DNA from: Spirochaetales bacterium Spiro_05
GTDB taxonomy: Bacteria; Spirochaetota; Spirochaetia; Sphaerochaetales; Sphaerochaetaceae
Assembly: GCA_001603115.1 (NCBI GenBank)
Contig: LVBG01000030.1
Coordinates: 1-59,278, forward strand
Direction: 5' to 3'
Length of the DNA: 59,278 nt
Shown: piece after piece, positions 16,122 to 23,444 of the stretch
Layout of the letters: each line of letters begins with the position of its first letter
How positions within the stretch are numbered: the stretch's first letter is position 1
Program-made: the position numbers and the translations under genes
The notes under the pieces: generated by a model
Databases searched by the model: none
What the model was told of the DNA's origin: nothing
The model's input: only the letters and a program-made list of their open reading frames with translations

Positions 16122-17047
16122 CCATACCCAAAGACCTGCCATCAGGAGCAGTCCTGAAGGAAGAGAACATCTTCTTCATGACGAGCGAACGGGCCATCCA
16201 CCAAGATATTCGTCCTTTGCAGATTGCCATCCTCAACCTGATGCCGAACAAGAAAAAGACCGAAGAGCAGTTTTTGCGACTGCTGGGCAATACAGCCCTG
16301 CAGGTGGAGGTGACGTTTCTCACCACCGCAAGCTATGAGAGCAAGAACACCCCTCGCTCCTATCTGAAGACATTCTACAAGACATTCGACGAGATCAAGG
16401 ATGATCGCTTTGATGCCTTGATCGTTACCGGAAGTCCGGTGGAGACTCTTGCATTTGAGCACGTTGCATACTGGAATGAACTGGAAAAGATTCTTGACTG
16501 GGCAGAGCAGCATGTCTACTCCTCCCTGTTCGTCTGCTGGGCAGCCCAAGCAGCGTTGTACCACCACTACGGAATCGGCAAGCAACTGCTCCCCTCCAAG
16601 CTCTTCGGGGTGTACAGCCATACCGTCCTCGATGCCAAACACCCCTTGGTGCGAGGCTTCGATGACCGGTTCCGTGCTCCCCACTCCCGCCACACCGCCA
16701 TCGATGAGGCAAAAGTAAGAAAGAACAGCCACTTGAAGGTGCTCTGCGAATCAGAGGAGGCGGGAATCTATCTGATCACCAGCAAGGATGGAAGGAAGGT
16801 ATTCATCACCGGCCACAGTGAGTATGACAAGCAGACCCTGCATGATGAGTACCAACGAGATCTGAAAGCAGGCAAACCCATCAGCAAGCCGGTGGGCTAC
16901 TACCTTGGTGATGATGAGTCATCGCCTGTGCAGATGAGCTGGAGAGGACATGCCAACCTGCTGTTCACCAACTGGTTGAACTACCATGTCTACCAGGGAA
17001 CCCCCTATCATCTGGAAGAACTGGGAAAGAGGGCACAGCAGAGCTGA
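16112..17047 (+). CDS. metA: Homoserine O-acetyltransferase (MetA type)
   Basis: 311 residues aligned residue-for-residue with E. coli MetA numbering: catalytic Cys142 ('FVCWAAQAALYH'), His235 and Glu237 ('TGHSEYD'). Position 111 is Glu ('GSPVETLAFE'); in this family Glu111 goes with acetyl-CoA use and Gly111 with succinyl-CoA, so the enzyme should make O-acetylhomoserine, exactly the substrate of the preceding sulfhydrylase. It is annotated as succinyltransferase in many genomes by name only. Coupled to metY by a 10-base overlap; its 3' end overlaps the convergent gene by 40 bases. Confidence 0.92.
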   Translation: MPVTIPKDLPSGAVLKEENIFFMTSERAIHQDIRPLQIAILNLMPNKKKTEEQFLRLLGNTALQVEVTFLTTASYESKNTPRSYLKTFYKTFDEIKDDRFDALIVTGSPVETLAFEHVAYWNELEKILDWAEQHVYSSLFVCWAAQAALYHHYGIGKQLLPSKLFGVYSHTVLDAKHPLVRGFDDRFRAPHSRHTAIDEAKVRKNSHLKVLCESEEAGIYLITSKDGRKVFITGHSEYDKQTLHDEYQRDLKAGKPISKPVGYYLGDDESSPVQMSWRGHANLLFTNWLNYHVYQGTPYHLEELGKRAQQS

Positions 17048-17727
17048 GTCATGCGCTGTTTCAGATGAGCGATTGTTTCATCACCGATGAAGCTGAACTC
17101 ATCTGAACCAACCCCTGCTGCCCAGTTGATGCTGTAGGCAAGGCTTGCTGTGCAAATCCCTGCCTCACGGAGCAGTGTCACCTCAGTGGCCAGTGTCATG
17201 CCCACCACATCGGCTCCAAGTGTGGAGAGCATGCGAATTTCGGCACATGTTTCCAAACGGGGGCCGTTGGTGCAGGCATACACCCCTGCATCAACGAGGG
17301 ATCGATCAAGGGCGAGCAACCTTCGGTTGAGCTCCGCATCGAAGATTCGGTCCATCGGGATATGCACCACCTGCTTCTCACCACCGGTGAAGAAGGTATG
17401 CTCCCTTGTACCACCGGTAAGGTCGATGAAATCGCTGACAAGCCCCACCTGCCCCACTCCAAGCTTTTCGGATATCGAACCGACTGCATATATTCCGATT
17501 GCCTCATCAACACCGAATTGGGCCAATGCAGAAACATTGGCGCGATAGTTGATCAAATGAGGTGGCAAGGAGTGAGCGGAACCATGGCGTGGAAGGAAGA
17601 TCAGATGATCCATCTCATCTTCCCCGATGAACAGTGTCACACTCCCATACTCGGTTTGGACCAATTGTTGGCGCAAGGAGAAGAGATCAAGCGAATCGAC
17701 TCCGGTTCCCCCAATGATTGCTTTCAT
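17008..17727 (-). CDS. Methylthioadenosine phosphorylase-like purine nucleoside phosphorylase
   Basis: 239 residues of the MTAP/PNP trimeric family. Visible motifs: the N-terminal 'IIGGTGVDSL', 'FLPRHGSAHSLPPHLINYRAN' (split here: the phosphate/ribose region), 'TNGPRLETCAEIRML' and 'VVGMTLATEVTLLREAG'. The GMT triplet resembles the 6-oxopurine or inosine-type branch, so adenine versus hypoxanthine specificity is open. By context it cleaves 5'-methylthio-nucleosides to methylthioribose-1-phosphate. Start is coupled by ATGA to the MtnA-like gene. Somewhat short against ~265-290 for typical members. It converges on metA with a 40-base overlap. Confidence 0.82.
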   Translation of the reverse strand: MKAIIGGTGVDSLDLFSLRQQLVQTEYGSVTLFIGEDEMDHLIFLPRHGSAHSLPPHLINYRANVSALAQFGVDEAIGIYAVGSISEKLGVGQVGLVSDFIDLTGGTREHTFFTGGEKQVVHIPMDRIFDAELNRRLLALDRSLVDAGVYACTNGPRLETCAEIRMLSTLGADVVGMTLATEVTLLREAGICTASLAYSINWAAGVGSDEFSFIGDETIAHLKQRMTQLCCALFPSSSR

Positions 17728-18725
17728 GTGTAGCTCCTTTGGATCTGATCAGGTTGCAAAATGCCTTTCGGACAGACAATCGAAGTGACAAGAGCGGGAG
17801 GAATGATATCAAAGGCCGGATAAAGAGCCTTGATGCCTTCCATCGTGGTAGGCATATCCATGCATCGGGTAACCTCGGAGGCTGGACGCATCTCCATCTG
17901 TACATCAGAGGCACTCTTCTTGGTCGTATCCGGGGAGATGGAGAATGCATGATAGGGGACATGGTAGGCATGTGCTGCAAGCGCGTTGGCAAGCGTCCCC
18001 ACCTTGTTCACCACCGTGCCATCCATGCAAACCAAGTCAGCCGCCGTCATATACAAATCAACGTTCCCTTGGGAAATGCAGCTTGCTCCCATCCCATCGG
18101 TGATGATCGAAACATCTATGCCCATCTCTGACAAGGAGGGGGCAGTGAGCCTTGAGCCTTGCAGGTAGGGTCGTGTCTCGGGAACCAGGACACTCACCTG
18201 CTTGCCATCTCTCTGAGCATAGAGCAGGGAGAGCAGGAAGGTGTGTTCTGCAAAGCAAGTGGTCAACACCACTGAACGCTCTCCGATGAGGGTGCTGCCC
18301 AACCTTCCCAACTGCTCATAGAGCTCGGAAAAGGAGTGCAGGATCTGGGAAACCTGTACTTCAACATGTTCAGCAAGATTTCGCTTCTCTTCTGCAAGCA
18401 GGGTCAGCAGTTCACCGAGCACCCGTTTCATGGTGGTGTTGGTGGGCCGGCTCTCGATCAGGAGGCGTGCAGCGTCCTTCAGGTCATCTATGGTGAGCGA
18501 GGAGGCCTTGCTTCGGGCGACATGCACCAAGGTGGTCAGGGCGACTTCAAGGGGGCCTCCACCCTGGGTCACCATGTTCTTGAGAGCAAGCGCAACCTCT
18601 TCAACCGTTGAGCAGGTCTCAAACCGACGGGTGAAGGGGAAGACGCGTCTATCACCGATCAGGATCTTGCCACCCTCGAGACGGCAGATGTTCTCACTTC
18701 TCAACAGGTACGGAAGGTCACTCAT
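17724..18725 (-). CDS. MtnA/eIF-2B-alpha family protein (methylthioribose-1-phosphate isomerase-like)
   Basis: 333 residues. The isomerase catalytic pair appears conserved: Cys157 in 'SVVLTTCFAEHTF' and Asp210 in 'VSIITDGMGASC', with 'NKVGTLANALAAHAYHVPY' at ~240-258. The N-terminal RxG.P loop is altered to 'TQGGGPLEVA', and overall similarity looks low, so it may act on a related pentose-1-phosphate. It lies between a deaminase and an MTA phosphorylase-like gene with ATGA/TGATG overlaps, which supports nucleoside or MTA salvage. Expected product: methylthioribulose-1-phosphate. Later salvage enzymes are not in this window. Confidence 0.75.
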   Translation of the reverse strand: MSDLPYLLRSENICRLEGGKILIGDRRVFPFTRRFETCSTVEEVALALKNMVTQGGGPLEVALTTLVHVARSKASSLTIDDLKDAARLLIESRPTNTTMKRVLGELLTLLAEEKRNLAEHVEVQVSQILHSFSELYEQLGRLGSTLIGERSVVLTTCFAEHTFLLSLLYAQRDGKQVSVLVPETRPYLQGSRLTAPSLSEMGIDVSIITDGMGASCISQGNVDLYMTAADLVCMDGTVVNKVGTLANALAAHAYHVPYHAFSISPDTTKKSASDVQMEMRPASEVTRCMDMPTTMEGIKALYPAFDIIPPALVTSIVCPKGILQPDQIQRSYT

Positions 18726-19234
18726 CAGTGGTTCCAGAACTCCTTGTGGTCGGCGAAGATGGCATGCAGCAACTGTTCATCGGTGGCAGGTCCCACCACT
18801 TCCATGTCTTTCTGCCCATAGGAGAGCACCACATCACTGGGAAGATCGAAGGTAGGATTCTGCACATCGCTTCCGGTAAGTTCCAACAGCTGTTTCTCGG
18901 TGATGCCGAAGACAAGGCGGCGTACATTGGTCCAGTACAGGGCTCCGGTGCACATCACACAGGGCTCAGCGTTGGTGTAGAGCGTACAGGAAGCAAGGAA
19001 GTCGGCATCATAGCGTTTGCTCGCCTTGAAAAGCAGAAGCGTCTCTGCATGCATGGCTGACCCCCCTTCCTCATAATCGTTTTCCTGTTCCATCAGGATG
19101 GTTCCATCCTTATCAGCAAGCAAGGCTCCAAAGGGATGATTGCCTTTCTGTTTGGCCTCATGGGCAATACGAACGGTTTCATAGAGCAGATGGATATCCT
19201 GATCACTCATTTCCTTGCGACTGATGGTGGGCAT
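18725..19234 (-). CDS. Zinc-dependent nucleoside/base deaminase (CMP/dCMP-guanine deaminase family)
   Basis: 169 residues. Zinc ligands and the catalytic Glu are clear: HAE at 62-64 and PCVMC at 91-95, spaced as in the cytidine-deaminase fold (guanine deaminase, tRNA adenosine deaminase, riboflavin deaminase). It is the first gene of a three-gene salvage operon; its stop overlaps the next start (TGATG). Deamination of a purine nucleoside before phosphorolysis would match the GMT-type phosphorylase two genes on, but the substrate is not proven. AAGGAG precedes the ATG. Confidence 0.82.
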   Translation of the reverse strand: MPTISRKEMSDQDIHLLYETVRIAHEAKQKGNHPFGALLADKDGTILMEQENDYEEGGSAMHAETLLLFKASKRYDADFLASCTLYTNAEPCVMCTGALYWTNVRRLVFGITEKQLLELTGSDVQNPTFDLPSDVVLSYGQKDMEVVGPATDEQLLHAIFADHKEFWNH

Positions 19235-19388
19235 GTAACACTCCTTGAAGGTGACGTATCACTACCCTAGCATGCAAAAGCGTGCGTGACAATCCAGTGA
19301 AAAGTCCACAAAACTTCAAGAATGGACCTATCTGACGTTTGTGTAGTACAATAGCGCTAATCTTTACCCAAGCTTCAAAAATCCGGCA

Positions 19389-19417
19389 TTGACGTTTGGG
19401 AAGAGAGCACGTACAGT
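19389..19417 (+). promoter_or_regulatory. Promoter of the FKBP gene
   Basis: TTGACG (19389-19394), 17-base spacer, TACAGT (19412-19417), 46 bases before the start codon. Confidence 0.6.
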
Positions 19418-19463
19418 AAAGGGAAGCTGTCGCGAGACAAGGACCCTACAAAAAGGAATGACT

Positions 19464-20729
19464 ATGAACAAGAATACCCGAACCAAGCTGATTGTGACCA
19501 TGCTGGCCATGATCCTTATCGCAACTTCTCTCTTTGCTGCAGGAATGAAGGAGAGCAATCCCCAGGCAATAACCGTGCGCATCCTGGCATCAAGCGCTTC
19601 CGATGGCCAGTACAGCTTTGCTGCCCGTACCCTCGAAGGGGATGAGATCAGTTTCCTCGCCAACAATGTGACCAAATCCAGCTATCCTGTCGGATCGCTT
19701 GCAGTAGGCGACTATCTGGAAGTAGTCCTTGCAGGATCGCTTGCACTGGATATCCGCTACATCAACCCCTTGGTTGCCACCGGTGCACTTCCCTACTCCA
19801 TCAGCACCGAGCGCGCTACCACCCTTGAAAGCCTTACCGACCGTTTCAGCTATACCTATGGGTACCTGCTGATTCAGTCCTTCGCTTCCCAGGGGCTCTT
19901 CTTCGATGCAGGGTACTATGTGAAAGGAGCCCTCGACGGCTATCGCGATTCACAGAGTGAAGTGCAGGCAGGCTTCTACACCCTTGAAGAACTCTACGCC
20001 AATGTGAATGAGTATCAAGCAACCATCTGGAGTGCAGGGCTTGCTGCAACCGATTACGGCAAGAACTACAGCTCAGTTGACCAGGTTCGGGATCTCTCCA
20101 AACCTGAAAATCTGAGCGATGCATTCAGCTACACCTACGGCTACCTGCTCGCACTGAACATGGCAGGACAGGGAATCCAGGTGAATGGAGATCTCTACGC
20201 CGCCGGAGCCCTGGACTATGCCTGTGAGAATCCCTTGCAGATGAATGAGATGGAGATGCAAATCGCCTTCACTGAGTATCAGCAGATTCTTGAAGCAGAG
20301 TATGCCGAGTGGCTCAGTGAAATTGCTGCATCCAATCTTGCTGATGCTGAAGCATTCCTCGCAGCCAACAGGGCAAACGAAGGTGTAATCACCACTGCAA
20401 GCGGACTGCAGTATCAGGTTCTGACCCCTGCCACGGGAGCAAAGCCGACCATGGCCGACCATGTTGAGGTGAACTACCAGCTGCAGATGATCGACGGATC
20501 GATGATTGAAAGTTCCTATGATATGGGAGAGCCCGCACACTTCCCGGTAAGCGGCTTGATCGAGGGCTTTACAGAAGCTCTGCTGACCATGAACACCGGA
20601 AGCGTGATCCGTACCTGGATCCACCCTGCTCTTGGCTATGGCGAAGCAGGTACGGAAACCATTCTGCCGAACTCACTTCTGGTATTCGACATCGAATTGG
20701 TATCCATCGAAGACAACCCGAACCATTGA
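19464..20729 (+). CDS. Exported FKBP-type peptidyl-prolyl isomerase with duplicated helical module
   Basis: 421 residues. A signal peptide ends at 'LIATSLFAAG'. Residues ~35-105 form a beta-rich domain I do not recognise. Two helical repeats share the string FSYTYGYLL at 129-137 and 221-229, each resembling the dimerisation module of FkpA/FklB. Residues ~325-415 are the FKBP catalytic domain ('ADHVEVNYQLQMIDGSMIES', 'TWIHPALGYGEAG'). It should fold exported proteins in the periplasm. ATG 19464 follows AAAAGGA; an ATG two codons earlier is possible. Monocistronic with its own promoter and terminator. Confidence 0.85.
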   Translation: MNKNTRTKLIVTMLAMILIATSLFAAGMKESNPQAITVRILASSASDGQYSFAARTLEGDEISFLANNVTKSSYPVGSLAVGDYLEVVLAGSLALDIRYINPLVATGALPYSISTERATTLESLTDRFSYTYGYLLIQSFASQGLFFDAGYYVKGALDGYRDSQSEVQAGFYTLEELYANVNEYQATIWSAGLAATDYGKNYSSVDQVRDLSKPENLSDAFSYTYGYLLALNMAGQGIQVNGDLYAAGALDYACENPLQMNEMEMQIAFTEYQQILEAEYAEWLSEIAASNLADAEAFLAANRANEGVITTASGLQYQVLTPATGAKPTMADHVEVNYQLQMIDGSMIESSYDMGEPAHFPVSGLIEGFTEALLTMNTGSVIRTWIHPALGYGEAGTETILPNSLLVFDIELVSIEDNPNH

Positions 20730-20748
20730 TCACGCACATCTGATGATC

Positions 20749-20777
20749 GGGCCGCAGGCTTTGCTCTGCGGCCCTTT
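20749..20777 (+). terminator. Terminator of the FKBP gene
   Basis: GGGCCGCAG (20749-20757) pairs with CTGCGGCCC (20766-20774), then TTT. Confidence 0.8.
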
Positions 20778-20790
20778 CCATGTCCGCTCC

Positions 20791-20819
20791 TAGTCACAAG
20801 GGTGTGGTTTGGCTATACT
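20791..20819 (+). promoter_or_regulatory. Promoter of the gntR gene, start codon at +1
   Basis: TAGTCA (20791-20796), 17-base spacer, TATACT (20814-20819); the GTG start lies exactly 6 bases further on, where transcription should begin. Confidence 0.5.
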
Positions 20820-20825
20820 GCATGT

Positions 20826-21476
20826 GTGGATACGAAAAGCAATCTGATCGAGACAATCTATGAACACCTGAAAGACCAGGTACGGCAAGGCTTGCTCCAA
20901 AATGGGGCCAAGCTTTCGGAGAACAATCTTGCAAAACAGTTCTCCTGCTCCAGAACTCCTGTGCGCGAAGCATTGAAGCGTCTTGAACAGGATGGGTTTG
21001 TGGTCATCGTGCCCCATAGCGGAAGCTACATCAAGGACATTACCATGGTCGACTACCAACAGTTGACGGAGGTACGTGCATACCTCGAAGCCCTTGCCAT
21101 GCGCATTGTGTGTGAGAATGGTGCAGACCCTGCCAAGCTGGAAGCCATCCTCGATCAGATGGATGAACTGTGGAAGAGCAACAGGGCTTTTGATGTACAG
21201 AAATTCAGTGCCTTGCACTATCAGTTCCATCTCGAGCTCATCAAGCTTGCTGACAACGAGCTGCTTACCCAAACCTACAGCAGGCTGAACCTCAGCGAGG
21301 CTGCCCTGCTCTTTGCCCAAAGCATCAACGACCGCGGCATCGCCAAAACCCAAGAGGAACACCGCCACCTTGTTGAGGCCATCAGGCGCCAAGACATAAA
21401 AGAGGGAGAGCGTTTCATGCTCTCCCACCTCTGGAAAAAACGAGATCGATTCAAGAAACAGGTTCAGACAATCTGA
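20826..21476 (+). CDS. GntR-family regulator (FadR/FCD subfamily)
   Basis: 216 residues from GTG 20826. Residues ~10-72 are the winged-helix domain ('IYEHLKDQVRQGLL', 'SCSRTPVREALKRLEQDGFV', 'VPHSGSYIKDI'); residues ~80-210 are the FCD ligand domain, with candidate metal ligands in 'YQFHLELIKLADN' and 'EEHRHLVEAIRRQD'. A GTG 24 bases upstream is in frame, but the -10 box TATACT sits between them, so a leaderless start at 20826 is preferred. There is no Shine-Dalgarno sequence. The target is unknown; it converges with the YhcH gene with a 26-base overlap. Confidence 0.85.
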   Translation: MDTKSNLIETIYEHLKDQVRQGLLQNGAKLSENNLAKQFSCSRTPVREALKRLEQDGFVVIVPHSGSYIKDITMVDYQQLTEVRAYLEALAMRIVCENGADPAKLEAILDQMDELWKSNRAFDVQKFSALHYQFHLELIKLADNELLTQTYSRLNLSEAALLFAQSINDRGIAKTQEEHRHLVEAIRRQDIKEGERFMLSHLWKKRDRFKKQVQTI

Positions 21477-21840
21477 AAATCACCTTCTTGACCGCCAAGC
21501 CTTCCCCTAACGTTTGCTGGTGACGGTAGTGCTCATGCTTTTGCAGCAGCAGAAACATCCCGGTAGTGAGAGGAGAGACAACGACCGGTTCTCCCTGCCT
21601 CTGCAAGGAAAAGAGTTCCTCTCCTTCCAACACCACATGCAATTCTGTGCCTTTCGGTTCACAAAGCTGGCCTGAGGTGCTGGTCACATACCTTTGTATC
21701 TCATACTCAAGCCCATCCTGATGGTAGGTACCGATTCCCATCTCGTACGGAAGACTGCGGTCAAGGATGTCAATGACACGCTGCAACAAGGGATGCAGCT
21801 TCAGATACCACTCGAGATGATCCAGTAAGTCCATCAGCAT
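21451..21840 (-). CDS. YhcH/YjgK/YiaL-family protein
   Basis: 129 residues. 'LLDHLEWYLKLHPLLQRVIDIL', 'GTYHQDGLEYEIQRY' and the C-terminal 'LLLQKHEHYRHQQTLGEG...VKKVIFRL' (cupin strands with metal-binding His residues) match the YhcH family, linked to sialic-acid or anhydro-sugar metabolism. It is shorter than the ~150 of typical members. ATG 21840 gives a TGATG overlap with the upstream kinase-like gene, so the two form an operon. Confidence 0.75.
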   Translation of the reverse strand: MLMDLLDHLEWYLKLHPLLQRVIDILDRSLPYEMGIGTYHQDGLEYEIQRYVTSTSGQLCEPKGTELHVVLEGEELFSLQRQGEPVVVSPLTTGMFLLLQKHEHYRHQQTLGEGLAVKKVIFRLSEPVS

Positions 21841-22481
21841 CAGATCACCTGTCCCTTGTGGGCCAACCAAAGCTTTTCGTAAGCGATGATCTGGTCAGCA
21901 CACCCTTCAATTCCCAGCTTTCCGCTGTCAAGGCTCAAGTCATAGGTGGGGCACATGCCCCACTTGCGGTCGCTGTAGTAGTTGTAGAAGTTAGCTCTCT
22001 GCTTGTCAGTCTTTATGCACACATCCTCTGCCTTGTTCTCAGGCACCTCGTAGACCCGGATCGCACGCTCCTTTCGGTTTTCGATATCAGCATGGATGAA
22101 GATGTTCAGCACGTGATCCATGTCCCTGAGGATATAGTCGGCACAACGCCCGACAATGACACAGGGCCCTTCTGAAGCCAAGCGTTTGATCGTCTTGCTC
22201 TGGATGAGGAAAAGCTGATCATTGAGCGGCATCTCGGTGACACCGAGTGCTCCGCTTGCCATCGGGTAGTTTCCCATCACCAGCGAGTAGAAGATGCTGC
22301 TGGTTGCCTTTTCATCTGCATTGGTGAACAGAGCTTCACTCAATCCACTGTCCCGTGCGCTGATAGCGATCAGCTCCTTATCATAGAACGGAATCCCCAG
22401 TTTTTCTGCCAGGGTCTTGCCAACCTGTCTACCACCGCTTCCGAACTGTCTGCCAATCGTAAATACTGTTTGTGTACTCAT
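21840..22481 (-). CDS. Cytidylate kinase-like family protein
   Basis: 213 residues. The P-loop reads 'TIGRQFGSGGRQVGKTLAEKLG' (residues ~8-29), the glycine-rich form of the cytidylate-kinase-like family rather than canonical Cmk; 'FYDKELIAISARDSGLSE' and 'CVIVGRCADYILRD' are further family motifs. It probably phosphorylates a nucleotide or small molecule, but family members often have no assigned substrate. GCAG..GAGGAACC precedes the ATG. A TATACT -10 box lies about 45 bases upstream on the minus strand. Confidence 0.8.
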   Translation of the reverse strand: MSTQTVFTIGRQFGSGGRQVGKTLAEKLGIPFYDKELIAISARDSGLSEALFTNADEKATSSIFYSLVMGNYPMASGALGVTEMPLNDQLFLIQSKTIKRLASEGPCVIVGRCADYILRDMDHVLNIFIHADIENRKERAIRVYEVPENKAEDVCIKTDKQRANFYNYYSDRKWGMCPTYDLSLDSGKLGIEGCADQIIAYEKLWLAHKGQVI

Positions 22482-22586
22482 CTGCAGGTTCCTCCACTGC
22501 CTTCAGTATACCACAACTGGACAAGAGGTTGGCAAGAACTTGCATCAGAGGCTTCCAAAGCGTACGATACAGGCCAAGGAGACACG

Positions 22587-23444
22587 ATGATCACTCTACA
22601 CAATTCCCAGCTTTCTCTTTCCATCAGCGAGGTTGGAGCCGAAGTGCACAGCCTCAGACACGTGGGGACCAACACCGAATACATCTACAGCGGGGAGGCC
22701 TGGAAACGGCATACCCCTCTGCTTTTTCCGGTCACCGGACCGCTGAATGATGGATCAATCCAAGCAAAGGGCAACATAATTACCATGCCGGTCAACGGCT
22801 TTGCCCGTGATCTGGAGTTCAGCCTGCTCGAAGCGACCGAGAACAAGGCAACATACACCCTGCATAGCGATGAGAGAACCCGGGCCTTCTACCCATTTGA
22901 TTTCTCTCTTGTCGTCACCCATACCCTGCACGAGAACGGCTACACCAGCTCTGCCGAAATACATGCCAAGGAAGAGTTGTGGTGCACCTTCGGTTGGCAC
23001 CCTGCCTTCAACCTCTTCATGAATGGGGAAGATGCAGAGCTGGAAAGCTATCGCGTAGAGTTTGAACAAGAGGAAACTGCAGACCGCCTCTACCCTGTCA
23101 ACGGCATCTTCTCAAGGCAAAGCCGGTTTCTTGACAAGACGAAAACACTGCCGCTGAGCCGGGCGCTGACCGACACCGGCCCCACGGTGCTCAACACCTT
23201 GGGATCTCGTTCAGTCACCCTGAGAAGTACGGCAGGAGCACATGGCATAACCGTAGAGCGTGGGAATCTTCCCACCCTGGTCCTCTGGACAAAGGAACAT
23301 GAGGAGGCCCCCTTCATCTGCATCGAGCCGATGTACAGCTTCCAGGATGCCTCACGAACGAGTGAAATCTCGAAAATGGAAGGCATGATGCACCTGTATG
23401 CCGGACAGACGAGATCCTTCAGCAATACCTTCACGTGTTTCTAG
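22587..23444 (+). CDS. Aldose 1-epimerase family protein (LacX-like)
   Basis: 285 residues of the galactose-mutarotase-like fold: 'ISEVGAEVHSLRHVGTNTEY', 'TPLLFPVTGPLNDG', 'MPVNGFARDLEF' (catalytic His of many mutarotases is replaced by Asn-Gly in this LacX-type branch) and 'FGWHPAFNLFM' with the conserved His. It likely interconverts sugar anomers or binds a phosphosugar. AAGGAG precedes ATG 22587; in-frame sequence upstream overlaps the divergent kinase-like gene. Its stop overlaps the convergent HemA-fusion stop by 4 bases. Confidence 0.8.
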   Translation: MITLHNSQLSLSISEVGAEVHSLRHVGTNTEYIYSGEAWKRHTPLLFPVTGPLNDGSIQAKGNIITMPVNGFARDLEFSLLEATENKATYTLHSDERTRAFYPFDFSLVVTHTLHENGYTSSAEIHAKEELWCTFGWHPAFNLFMNGEDAELESYRVEFEQEETADRLYPVNGIFSRQSRFLDKTKTLPLSRALTDTGPTVLNTLGSRSVTLRSTAGAHGITVERGNLPTLVLWTKEHEEAPFICIEPMYSFQDASRTSEISKMEGMMHLYAGQTRSFSNTFTCF

